Origin: Inhella inkyongensis
GTDB taxonomy: Bacteria > Pseudomonadota > Gammaproteobacteria > Burkholderiales > Burkholderiaceae_C
DNA: 64,000 nt
Direction of reading: 5' to 3'
Assembly: GCF_005952805.1 (NCBI RefSeq)
Contig: NZ_CP040709.1
Coordinates: 2,542,001-2,606,000, forward strand
Shown here: positions 54,608-62,653 of the stretch, one piece after another
How positions within the stretch are numbered: the first letter of the stretch is position 1
Layout of the letters: every line of letters starts with the position of its first letter
Notes under the pieces: generated by a model
The model's database searches: none
Told to the model about the DNA's origin: nothing
Seen by the model: the letters and a program-made list of their open reading frames with translations, nothing else
Translations under genes and position numbers: made by a program

Positions 54608-56068
54608 ATGCTGTTCAATTCCTACGAATTCCTGTTCGGCTACCTGCCCTTGGTGCTGGGCGTCTTCATGCTGCTGGCTCGTCTGGGCCAGCGCCAGTTG
54701 GCCGCCGCCTGGCTGGCCTTGGGCTCGGTGGTGTTTTACGGCTGGTGGGCACCGGAATACCTGGCTTTGCTGCTAGGCTCGATCACCGCCAACTACCTGT
54801 TCGGCCGCGCCATTGCCACGCGTGCGCTGGAGTCCCGCTCCACCCAGCCCCTGCTGGGCCTGGCCGTGGCCGCCAATTTAGGCCTGCTGGCCTATTACAA
54901 ATACGCCAACTTCTTCCTGGACACGGTGCGCACCCTCAGTGGCGCCCCGCTGCCCGGGTTGGATGTGGTGCTGCCCATCGGCATTTCCTTCTTCACCTTC
55001 ACGCAGATCGCCTTCCTGGTGGACTGCCACGAGGGCAAGGTGCGCGAATCCAACCCCGTGCACTACCTGCTCTTCGTCACCTATTTCCCGCATCTGATTG
55101 CCGGACCGGTGCTGCATCACAAGGAAATGATGCCGCAGTTCGGTGAGAAGCAGACCTATCGCTGGGTGCCCGAGCACATCGTGATCGGCGCCAGCTTTTT
55201 TGCGATTGGCCTGTTCAAAAAAGTGGTGCTTGCTGATGGCATCCAACCCTGGGTGGCACCGGTGTTTGACGGCGGCGCCGCACCGGACGGCATCAGCGCC
55301 TGGGGCGCCGCCCTGGCCTACACCCTGCAGCTCTACTTTGACTTCAGCGCCTACTCGGACATGGCCGTGGGACTGTCCAAGCTCTTCAATGTGGACCTGC
55401 CGCTGAATTTCAACTCGCCCTACAAGTCGCGCAATATCAGCGAGTTCTGGCGCCGCTGGCACATGACCTTGTCGCGCTTTCTGCGCGACTACCTCTACAT
55501 CCGCCTGGGTGGCAACCGCCACGGCAATGCGCGCCGCCAGGTCAACCTGATGACCACCATGCTGCTCGGCGGTCTGTGGCATGGCGCGGGCTGGACCTTT
55601 GTGATCTGGGGCGGTCTGCACGGCCTCTACCTGGTCATCAACCACAGCTGGAGCGACTGGCGTGAGCGCCTGAGCCTGCCGGTGGGCCTGGCCGAACGCA
55701 TCCTGGCCCACGCTCTCACGCTGGCGGCGGTGGTGGTGGCCTGGGTGTTCTTCCGCGCCCACAGCCTGGATGACGCTCTGCGGGTGCTCTCGGGCATGGC
55801 CGGTCTGCAAGGTTGGCAGCCGGCAGACGGTGTGGCCTGGCGCCAATGGGGCTGGATTGCCGCCCTGGGCGCTTTGGCACTGTGGAGCCCCAACTCACAG
55901 GAAATCGTCGGCCGCTGGGTAGCGGGGGCCGGTCAAGCTTCGCGAAGCCTTGCCCAGCGCCCGCTGCTGCGCTGGATGCTGCTGGGTGCCCTGCTGATGG
56001 GCTGCGTGCTGCTGGCCGTCGTGAACGGCAGTCGCGGTGTGTCCGAGTTCATTTACTTCAACTTCTGA
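54608..56068 (+). CDS. MBOAT family O-acyltransferase (AlgI-like)
   Basis: The 486-residue integral membrane protein matches AlgI and related MBOAT enzymes that pass acetyl groups to the periplasm. The family start MLFNSYEFLFGYLPL is present, along with ISFFTFTQIAFLVD, PHLIAGPVLHH, the first catalytic-pocket motif FNSPYKSRNISEFWRRWHMTLSRFLRDYL and the active histidine in GGLWHGAGWTF. About eleven hydrophobic helices are visible. Its stop overlaps the start of the SGNH-like partner, as in alginate-type acetylation systems. Confidence 0.94.
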   Translation: MLFNSYEFLFGYLPLVLGVFMLLARLGQRQLAAAWLALGSVVFYGWWAPEYLALLLGSITANYLFGRAIATRALESRSTQPLLGLAVAANLGLLAYYKYANFFLDTVRTLSGAPLPGLDVVLPIGISFFTFTQIAFLVDCHEGKVRESNPVHYLLFVTYFPHLIAGPVLHHKEMMPQFGEKQTYRWVPEHIVIGASFFAIGLFKKVVLADGIQPWVAPVFDGGAAPDGISAWGAALAYTLQLYFDFSAYSDMAVGLSKLFNVDLPLNFNSPYKSRNISEFWRRWHMTLSRFLRDYLYIRLGGNRHGNARRQVNLMTTMLLGGLWHGAGWTFVIWGGLHGLYLVINHSWSDWRERLSLPVGLAERILAHALTLAAVVVAWVFFRAHSLDDALRVLSGMAGLQGWQPADGVAWRQWGWIAALGALALWSPNSQEIVGRWVAGAGQASRSLAQRPLLRWMLLGALLMGCVLLAVVNGSRGVSEFIYFNF

Positions 56069-57159
56069 TGCAGGCTGTTGTGAAGCTCGTCAAAGCCCTC
56101 GCCGCCCTGCTGCTCGGCATGCTCCTGATGCTCGCCGCGGCCGAGTTGTTCATGCGCGGCCTGCCCGTCATCCAAGGGCGCATTCGCGCCCTCGATGAGT
56201 CGCACTGGCCGCTGCGCAACTACCAACCCGATCAGCCCTATCAATACTCCTTTGGCTGGGACCTGCGCCACGGCCAGCGGGGCCGGACCAACAACTTCGG
56301 GCAGCTCGCGCCCTTTGATTTCCAGAGCGGCCGAGCCCAGGTGGCGGTGATCGGGGACAGCTTTGTCGAGTCGGCGATGAACGCCTATGAAGACAGCCTG
56401 CACGCCCAGATGGCGCAGCGCCTGGGCCGGCCCGACGCCGCCATCGGCCTGGCCGCCAGTGGGCTTTCGGCCGTGGACTACACGGTGATGGTCGAGCAGG
56501 CCCTGCGGGACCTGGCCCCCAAGGCCCTGGTGCTGGTGCTGATCGACGGCGACTTGAGCGAGGGCCTGCACGAGCGCCGCGGCTGGCACCATCTGGACGA
56601 ACAGGGCCAACGCCACTACCGGCCGCTGCGCGGTGAGGGCCAGGGCGCCTTCTCGGGCAGTCTGGCCAGCTCTTCGCTCTGGGGCTACCTGCGCCGCAAT
56701 CTGGGCTGGCAGCCGCCCAGCCTGCAGTCACTGAAGAGCACCCTGACCGCTTCGCTGCTGCCGACACCGGCCGAGCCCACAGCCAGAGGCCCGGTTGAGG
56801 GCCAGGGCCTGCCAGCCGTGCGCGCCCTGATGCAGACCCTGCAAAACCAAACGCAGGTCCCGCCGGCCTGCATCGCCGTGCTCTTCGACAGCGATCGCGG
56901 CCGGCTCTATGGCCGCAAGCCCCAAGCGCCAAAGGACGACGCAGTCTCGCGCGCCGCGTTGGCTGAAGCACTGCGTCAGGCGGGCATGGCCGCCGTGGAC
57001 CTGGGCGAGCACTTCGCCCGCCACTACGCCACCCATGGCCAGCGCTTTGACCACTCCCCCATCGACAGCCACTGGAACGCGCTGGGCCACCAGGTGGCAG
57101 CCGAAGCGGCCCTACAGGCCCTGGCCGCTTGCCCAGCCACGCAGAATCCCACCCCATGA
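56068..57159 (+). CDS. SGNH/AlgX-AlgJ-like polysaccharide O-acetylation protein, membrane anchored
   Basis: The 363-residue protein has one N-terminal membrane helix (about 5-30) and a periplasmic SGNH hydrolase-like domain. The serine is in VAVIGDSFVESAM (about 95), and the Asp-His pair is in PIDSHWNALGH near the C-terminus. It should transfer acetyl groups delivered by the adjacent MBOAT protein onto the polymer. The TGATG junction couples it to that gene. Confidence 0.88.
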   Translation: MQAVVKLVKALAALLLGMLLMLAAAELFMRGLPVIQGRIRALDESHWPLRNYQPDQPYQYSFGWDLRHGQRGRTNNFGQLAPFDFQSGRAQVAVIGDSFVESAMNAYEDSLHAQMAQRLGRPDAAIGLAASGLSAVDYTVMVEQALRDLAPKALVLVLIDGDLSEGLHERRGWHHLDEQGQRHYRPLRGEGQGAFSGSLASSSLWGYLRRNLGWQPPSLQSLKSTLTASLLPTPAEPTARGPVEGQGLPAVRALMQTLQNQTQVPPACIAVLFDSDRGRLYGRKPQAPKDDAVSRAALAEALRQAGMAAVDLGEHFARHYATHGQRFDHSPIDSHWNALGHQVAAEAALQALAACPATQNPTP

Positions 57160-58139
57160 AGTCCTGGATAAGCTCCACGCGCGCCATCGCCCTGGTGCTG
57201 GCGGCCCTGCTGGCGCTGCTGGTTTGGGTGGCGCTGCAGGCCCGCCCGTCCACCGAGGCGGTGCGCCTGCGCAACGCGCTGCTGTTTCAGGTCGGCACCC
57301 CGGCCGACTTCGACTGGCGCCCCGAGCAGCGCCCAGCCAGCTTTGCCACCGACACGGCGGTGCCCGACCAGCCCTTTGCCGACCCCGTACGCGGACTGGC
57401 CCTGGCGACCCAGCCCGATGACTGGTCACGCGCGCTGCAAATCGCCAACCACCTGATCCGCCATGCCCGTCAAGGGGGTGCAGCGCGTTCAGACTTGGCC
57501 GGCACCTACCAACAAATCCTCGCCGGCAGTGGCTACTGCGCTGACTACACCACCACCTTCATCGCCATGGCCGGCTCTGCCGGGATGTTTGCGCGCGAAT
57601 GGGCGTTTTCCTTCGACGGTTTCGGGGGGCATGGTCACGCGCTGATCGAGATCTGGGACCGCCAGCGTCAAGCCTGGTTCATGCTGGACGTGTTCAACAA
57701 CTGGGTGCCGCTGGACGCAAGCAGCAACACGCCCATGTCGGTGGCCGAGTTCCGTCACCGACTGGTGCAAGCACCGGGCAGCGTGCGCATCGAGCGCATC
57801 GGCCCAGGGCGCTTCGGGTTCCGCAACGAAGCCGCGCTCTGGGACTACTACCGTGCAGGCGCCGACCAGTGGTATTTGTGGTGGGGCAACGCCGTCTATG
57901 CCTATGACGCCAGTCCCGCCACACGCTGGCTGGGCAGCCTCTCACGCGCCGCCGAGCAGCTGGGGGCCGTGGCCGTGGGTGTTCACCCCAAGGTGATGGC
58001 CGTGCCCAGCGCCACCAATGCCCCGTTGCGCGAGCGCATGCTGGATCTGAAGCAAAAGCTTTACGCCGCCTTCGGCCTGGGCAGCGTGCTCAGCCTGGTG
58101 CTGTTCTCGCAGTTGTTCATTCGCTGGCGCCGTCGCTAA
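57156..58139 (+). CDS. Transglutaminase-like protein, membrane bound
   Basis: This 327-residue protein has an N-terminal membrane anchor (about 8-27), a transglutaminase-like domain and a C-terminal membrane helix (about 303-322). The Cys-His-Asp triad is visible as GSGYCADYTTTF, GGHGHALIEIWD and FMLDVFNNW. The domain should face the periplasm. Family members act as cysteine peptidases or cross-linkers; here an action on the polymer or a glycoprotein is possible but not shown. Overlap with the upstream gene and immediate abutment to the ligase-like gene place it in the operon core. Confidence 0.85.
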   Translation: MKSWISSTRAIALVLAALLALLVWVALQARPSTEAVRLRNALLFQVGTPADFDWRPEQRPASFATDTAVPDQPFADPVRGLALATQPDDWSRALQIANHLIRHARQGGAARSDLAGTYQQILAGSGYCADYTTTFIAMAGSAGMFAREWAFSFDGFGGHGHALIEIWDRQRQAWFMLDVFNNWVPLDASSNTPMSVAEFRHRLVQAPGSVRIERIGPGRFGFRNEAALWDYYRAGADQWYLWWGNAVYAYDASPATRWLGSLSRAAEQLGAVAVGVHPKVMAVPSATNAPLRERMLDLKQKLYAAFGLGSVLSLVLFSQLFIRWRRR

Positions 58140-59447
58140 ATGCGTGACATCGTCATGGTGGCCCTGTTCGGCCTGGCCTGCTTCTGGGCCCTGCGCCGAC
58201 CGTGGATCTCGGTCATGCTCTGGGCCTGGCTGGGCTTGATGAATCCCCACCGGCTGACCTTCGGCTTCGCCTACAGCCTGCCCTTTGCCCAGTTGGCCGC
58301 CGTGCTGGTGCTGGTGCTCTTCCTGCAGCCCAAGAACCGCCACGGTTTTCCGGATGTCAGCACCGCGAAGTGGATGGTGGCCTTTTATGGCTGGTGCTGC
58401 GTCTCCTCGGTCTTCAGCTTCAATGAGCCCAGCATGGTGCTGGAGGACTGGGTCAAGGTCACCAAGATCCAGCTCATGCTCTTCATCACCCTGTCCATGA
58501 TGCGCGGGCGCCAGCAGGTGCATGCCATGGTGTGGCTGATCGCCATCTCGATTGGCTTTTACGGCATCAAGGGCGGCATCTTCACCATCGCCCGCGGTGG
58601 CTCGTCCATGGTGATGGGCCCCACCGGCAGCTTCATCGAGGGCACCAACCACATCGCCCTGGCCATGATGATGGTGGTGCCGCTGATGTACTACCTGATC
58701 CAGCAGACCGAAAGCCGCTGGATCCGCCTGGGCCTGTGGGGCGCCATGGGCCTCAACACCCTGGCCGTGCTGGGCACCACCTCGCGCGGCGCGCTGCTGG
58801 CGGTGTTGGTGATGTGCACCCTGCTGGGTTTGAAGAGCAAGCGGCGCGTGGCCACGCTGGCCGTGCTGGCCATCGGCCTGATCCTGATGGTCATCTTCAT
58901 GCCCGACTCTTGGACCAACAAGATGGGCACCATCCAGAGTCATGAGGACCACTCGGCACAGAGCCGGCTCTACACCTGGAAGATGATCTGGAACCTGGCC
59001 CTGCACAACCCCTTCACTGGCGGTGGTTACTCCGTCACCGCCAACCCGGAGACCTGGCACCGCTATGCCGTCACCGAATGGGCCAAGGCCTATTCCCCGC
59101 ACAGCATTTATTTCCAGGCCCTGGCCGAGCATGGATTCGTCGGCCTCGCGCTCTACATCGGCATCGGCGTATCGACCTGGCGGCTGTGCTCGCGCATCGT
59201 CAAGCAGGCCGTCGGTCCCGAACTGGAATGGGCCAATTTGCTGGCGCGCATGGTGCAAGTGGCGGTGGCGGGCTTCGCGGTCGGCGGCCTGTTCGTCAAC
59301 TTGGTCAACTTTGACCTGCCCTATTACTTCGTGGCGCTGGCCATCCTGACCCAGTTGGCGGTGCAACAGCAGCTCAAGGACGCCGCCGCACGCCCCCTGC
59401 CCACTCAAAGCCCGGCCCCACAGCGCCCTGCGCCTTTCCGTCCATGA
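58140..59447 (+). CDS. O-antigen ligase/polymerase-like protein (exosortase A-associated O-glycosylation ligase type)
   Basis: The 435-residue protein has about ten to twelve hydrophobic helices and the Wzy/WaaL-like periplasmic loop between late helices (SRLYTWKMIWNLALHNPFTGGG and AYSPHSIYFQALAEHGFVGL, with the conserved histidine). It resembles the family named putative O-glycosylation ligase that occurs with exosortase A (TIGR03097-type, from memory). It could polymerise the repeat units or attach them to protein. It begins at the base after the preceding stop. Confidence 0.9.
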   Translation: MRDIVMVALFGLACFWALRRPWISVMLWAWLGLMNPHRLTFGFAYSLPFAQLAAVLVLVLFLQPKNRHGFPDVSTAKWMVAFYGWCCVSSVFSFNEPSMVLEDWVKVTKIQLMLFITLSMMRGRQQVHAMVWLIAISIGFYGIKGGIFTIARGGSSMVMGPTGSFIEGTNHIALAMMMVVPLMYYLIQQTESRWIRLGLWGAMGLNTLAVLGTTSRGALLAVLVMCTLLGLKSKRRVATLAVLAIGLILMVIFMPDSWTNKMGTIQSHEDHSAQSRLYTWKMIWNLALHNPFTGGGYSVTANPETWHRYAVTEWAKAYSPHSIYFQALAEHGFVGLALYIGIGVSTWRLCSRIVKQAVGPELEWANLLARMVQVAVAGFAVGGLFVNLVNFDLPYYFVALAILTQLAVQQQLKDAAARPLPTQSPAPQRPAPFRP

Positions 59448-60400
59448 TCGTTCCGCTCGCCCTCAACCTGCTGTCGGCGCGCTCGCGCCAGCGCCTCTCC
59501 ATCCTGATCTACCACCGCGTGCTGGCGCACAAGGACGATCTGCACACCGACCTGCCCAGTGTGGCCGAGTTCGAGCGCGACATGGGCTGGGTGGCCCGCT
59601 GGTTCAATGTGCTGCCGTTGGACGAAGCCGTGCGCCGTTGGCGCGCTGGCACCCTGCCAGCCCGGGCGGCGGCCATCACCTTTGACGACGGCTATGCCGA
59701 CAACCTCACCCAGGCCACCCCCATCCTGCGCCGGCTGGGCCTGAGCGCCACCTTCTTCATCGCCACCGACTACCTGGATGGGGGCCGCATGTGGAACGAC
59801 ACCATCGCCGAGGCCGTGCGCCGCTGTCCGACCGCCGAATTGGACCTGCGCGATCTTGACTTGGGAACGCATCCCCTGCCCGACATGGCTGCCCGCCGCG
59901 CCGCCGTGGCCCGCTTGCTACCGGCCGCCAAATACCTGCCGCAAGCGCGCCGCCAAGAAGTGGCCGACGCGATCGCCGCGCGCGTGGGCCAGCCCCTGCC
60001 CGACGATCTGATGATGACGCGCAGCCAACTCAAGGCCCTGCGCGATGCCGGCATGCAGATCGGCGCCCACACACTCAGCCACCCGATCCTGGCCAATCTG
60101 AGTGGGCCCCAAGCCGAGGCCGAGATTCGCGGCAGCAAGCAGGAACTTGAAGCCCTGCTGCAACAGCCGGTGACCCTGTTCGCCTATCCCAATGGTGTGC
60201 CCGGACGCGACTACCGGCGCGAGCACGCCGACATGGTCGAAGCCGCCGGCTTTGAAGCCGCCGTCACCACCGCCGCTGGTGCCACCCACCCCGGCAGCCT
60301 GGCTGCCCAGCTGCCGCGCTTCACGCCCTGGGACCAGACCGCCACCCGCTTTGGCCTGCGTCTGGCGCGCAATCTGCTCGGCCAAGAAGCCACGCATTGA
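59444..60400 (+). CDS. Polysaccharide deacetylase (NodB domain)
   Basis: The 318-residue protein carries a NodB homology domain. The catalytic base and metal aspartates are in ITFDDGYADN (about 80), the H-x3-H metal ligands in HTLSHPILA (about 205) and the FAYPNG motif follows. There is no clear signal peptide, so it may act in the cytoplasm or be held at the membrane by its N-terminal LALNLLSARSR segment. It would remove N- or O-acetyl groups from the polymer or its precursor. It overlaps the ligase-like gene by four bases. Confidence 0.92.
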   Translation: MIVPLALNLLSARSRQRLSILIYHRVLAHKDDLHTDLPSVAEFERDMGWVARWFNVLPLDEAVRRWRAGTLPARAAAITFDDGYADNLTQATPILRRLGLSATFFIATDYLDGGRMWNDTIAEAVRRCPTAELDLRDLDLGTHPLPDMAARRAAVARLLPAAKYLPQARRQEVADAIAARVGQPLPDDLMMTRSQLKALRDAGMQIGAHTLSHPILANLSGPQAEAEIRGSKQELEALLQQPVTLFAYPNGVPGRDYRREHADMVEAAGFEAAVTTAAGATHPGSLAAQLPRFTPWDQTATRFGLRLARNLLGQEATH

Positions 60401-60445
60401 CGCACTGACCACTTTTGGCGGCAGCTCAGCGGCCGCCCATGCCCC

Positions 60446-62653
60446 ATGAAATCACTGACCCTTCTGCGCTGGGCCGCTCCGCTGGCCCTGCTGGCTGCCC
60501 TGTGGTGGCCCGAGTGGAGCCATCACCAATACGACCGCAGTGCCCCAAGCCTGCGCCCGGTGGACATCCAACGCAGCCCGCCCGAGCGCCTGATCGAGCT
60601 GGCCCGCATGGATCTGGCCGAGCTGGATCTGCTGGCAATCGCGCCCGGCACCGGCGCGGCTGCCCTGCGCGCGGGCTCGATCGACATCCCTGGCCTCTCC
60701 TGGGGCCGCCATCCCCTGGCCGGCTACCCGCAAGACATTGAGCAGGGCCCACCCACCTTCCGTTGGTTCATGGCCGGCCTGGGACTGGAACGTCTGCTGC
60801 TCAACGAGTACGAGCAACTGCGCGACCCTGCCCTGCTGGACGCCGCCGAAGCCCGCATCCTGCAGTTCGCGCGCCATGAGAAGGGCCGGCGCTGGGACCA
60901 GGGCTTTTTGTGGAACGACCATTCCATTGCGAACCGTGCATCGGTGCTGATCCAACTCTGGCAGCTGCGCCGCGCTGAAGCCGGCTGGCTGCAAAGCGAT
61001 GCCGCCGCCGAGGTACTGGCCCTGGCCCAGCGCAGCGCGCGCCTGCTGGCCGATGCGCGCCACTTCACGGCCCGCACCAACCACGGCTGGATCCAAAGCG
61101 TGGGCCTGCTGCAGCTGACCGCCGCCTTCCCCGAACTGCCCGAGGCCCCGGCTTGGCGGGCTGAGGCCGAGCGCCGCCTGCGCCTCCAGCTGCCCTTCTA
61201 CGTCTCCCCCGAGGGGGCCATCCTGGAACACTCGCCGCGCTACCACGCCATCGGCACCAAGCTCCTGACCTTGGCGCAGCGCCTGCGTCACCTCCAGGGC
61301 CTACCGGCCTGGCCTGAACTGGACCGCGCGGTGCAGGGGGCCGATACCGTGCTGCAAGCCCTGCAGCGCCCCGACACCAGCGTGCCCGGCATTGGCAACA
61401 GTGATGCGCACACCCGCCATCTGCGCCCGCTCTACGCCCCATCCGGCAGTGCCCCCCTGCAGTGGCTCACCGAAGCCGGCGCCCCACAGTCACTGCTGAT
61501 GCCGGTGGCAGCCTGGGCTGTGAACTGGCAGGGCCTGGGCAGCCCGCAGGCCTCGCAACTGATGCTGAGCTGGGCGCACCACCCGCGCCACGGCCACAAG
61601 CATGCCGACGAGGGCGGGCTGAACTGGTGGGCCCAGGGGCAGGACTGGATCAACCCGGTGGGCTACTGGCCGTATGGCCTGGCCTTGACCAACGAGTCCT
61701 ACGGCTGGGCGGCCTCGAACGCCCCGCATGGGCGACAAGAGACGCTCAAGACCGAGCGCAGCAGCCAACTCTTGGGCCAGACCCAGCGTGCCGATCTGCA
61801 ACTGCTGGACGTGGAGCGCCAACGCGCCGACGGGGCCCGCCTGCGCCGTCAGGTGCTGCAGCTCGGACCTGAGCGCCTGCTGGTGCTGGACTTTCTGAGC
61901 GGCGTGCGCGACGGCCCGCAGCTCTACTGGAACTTTGCGCCCAAGGTGCTGCTCAGCCGCCAGGACAACCAACGCTGGCTTAGCGATCCGCGCCCCGATG
62001 GCCTGCGCCTGCAAGTGCAAGTGGCGACACCGGCGGCGCCACAGGACGGCAAGGCAAAGAGTGGGCTGCAGATCGAACGCCTCTCAGGCCCTGAGCACGT
62101 GGCCGCAGGTTGGACCACGGTGCGCCGCGTGCCCGAGCGCAGCGATGCTTTGCACATCCGCAGCGCCGGCCCGGACATGGTGCTGGCCAGCCTGTTCGAA
62201 CTGGGCCGCGCCCCGATGCCCCTGGGCCTGCGTTGGGAGCAGCACCAAGATGCCGAGCACTGGACGCTCAATTGGGGGGAAGGTTCAGCGGCCCAGCGCC
62301 TGGAGCGCCGGGGGGATGTGATTGAGTTCGGCGCCGTGCAGACCCCCATCCAGCGCATGGCCGCGCCCGATGTACAGCCGCTGCGCCAGGCCATGGCCCA
62401 GGCCCTGGAGGCCCACCCCCCCTGGCGCTCCCTGCTGCCGCAGCGCCTGACGGCCAGCAAGGGCGTGCTGGCCCTGACGCTCGCGCTGGAAACCTTGTTC
62501 CTGCTGCGCTGGCTGTGGCTGCGCCGCAGCCCGGCCGTTGCGCCAACGTCGCTTGCGCGCTTGACCCATGGCCCGGCTCTCCCACTACTCGCGCTGCTGG
62601 TTTGGGCCGCTGCGGCGGTGGTGCTGCTGGGACGCTATTTGCCGCCGGTCTGA
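60446..62653 (+). CDS. Heparinase II/III family protein with C-terminal membrane segments
   Basis: The 735-residue protein has an N-terminal signal or anchor, an alpha/alpha-toroid domain (about 90-330; NDHSIANRASVLI and TNHGWIQSVGL), and a beta-sheet heparinase II/III domain with HHPRHGHKHADEGGLN near the active site (about 385). Unusually, two hydrophobic segments follow at about 675-690 and 710-730, which would tether the enzyme to the inner membrane. It probably cleaves or trims the uronic-acid-containing polymer. It starts 46 bases after the deacetylase. Confidence 0.88.
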   Translation: MKSLTLLRWAAPLALLAALWWPEWSHHQYDRSAPSLRPVDIQRSPPERLIELARMDLAELDLLAIAPGTGAAALRAGSIDIPGLSWGRHPLAGYPQDIEQGPPTFRWFMAGLGLERLLLNEYEQLRDPALLDAAEARILQFARHEKGRRWDQGFLWNDHSIANRASVLIQLWQLRRAEAGWLQSDAAAEVLALAQRSARLLADARHFTARTNHGWIQSVGLLQLTAAFPELPEAPAWRAEAERRLRLQLPFYVSPEGAILEHSPRYHAIGTKLLTLAQRLRHLQGLPAWPELDRAVQGADTVLQALQRPDTSVPGIGNSDAHTRHLRPLYAPSGSAPLQWLTEAGAPQSLLMPVAAWAVNWQGLGSPQASQLMLSWAHHPRHGHKHADEGGLNWWAQGQDWINPVGYWPYGLALTNESYGWAASNAPHGRQETLKTERSSQLLGQTQRADLQLLDVERQRADGARLRRQVLQLGPERLLVLDFLSGVRDGPQLYWNFAPKVLLSRQDNQRWLSDPRPDGLRLQVQVATPAAPQDGKAKSGLQIERLSGPEHVAAGWTTVRRVPERSDALHIRSAGPDMVLASLFELGRAPMPLGLRWEQHQDAEHWTLNWGEGSAAQRLERRGDVIEFGAVQTPIQRMAAPDVQPLRQAMAQALEAHPPWRSLLPQRLTASKGVLALTLALETLFLLRWLWLRRSPAVAPTSLARLTHGPALPLLALLVWAAAAVVLLGRYLPPV

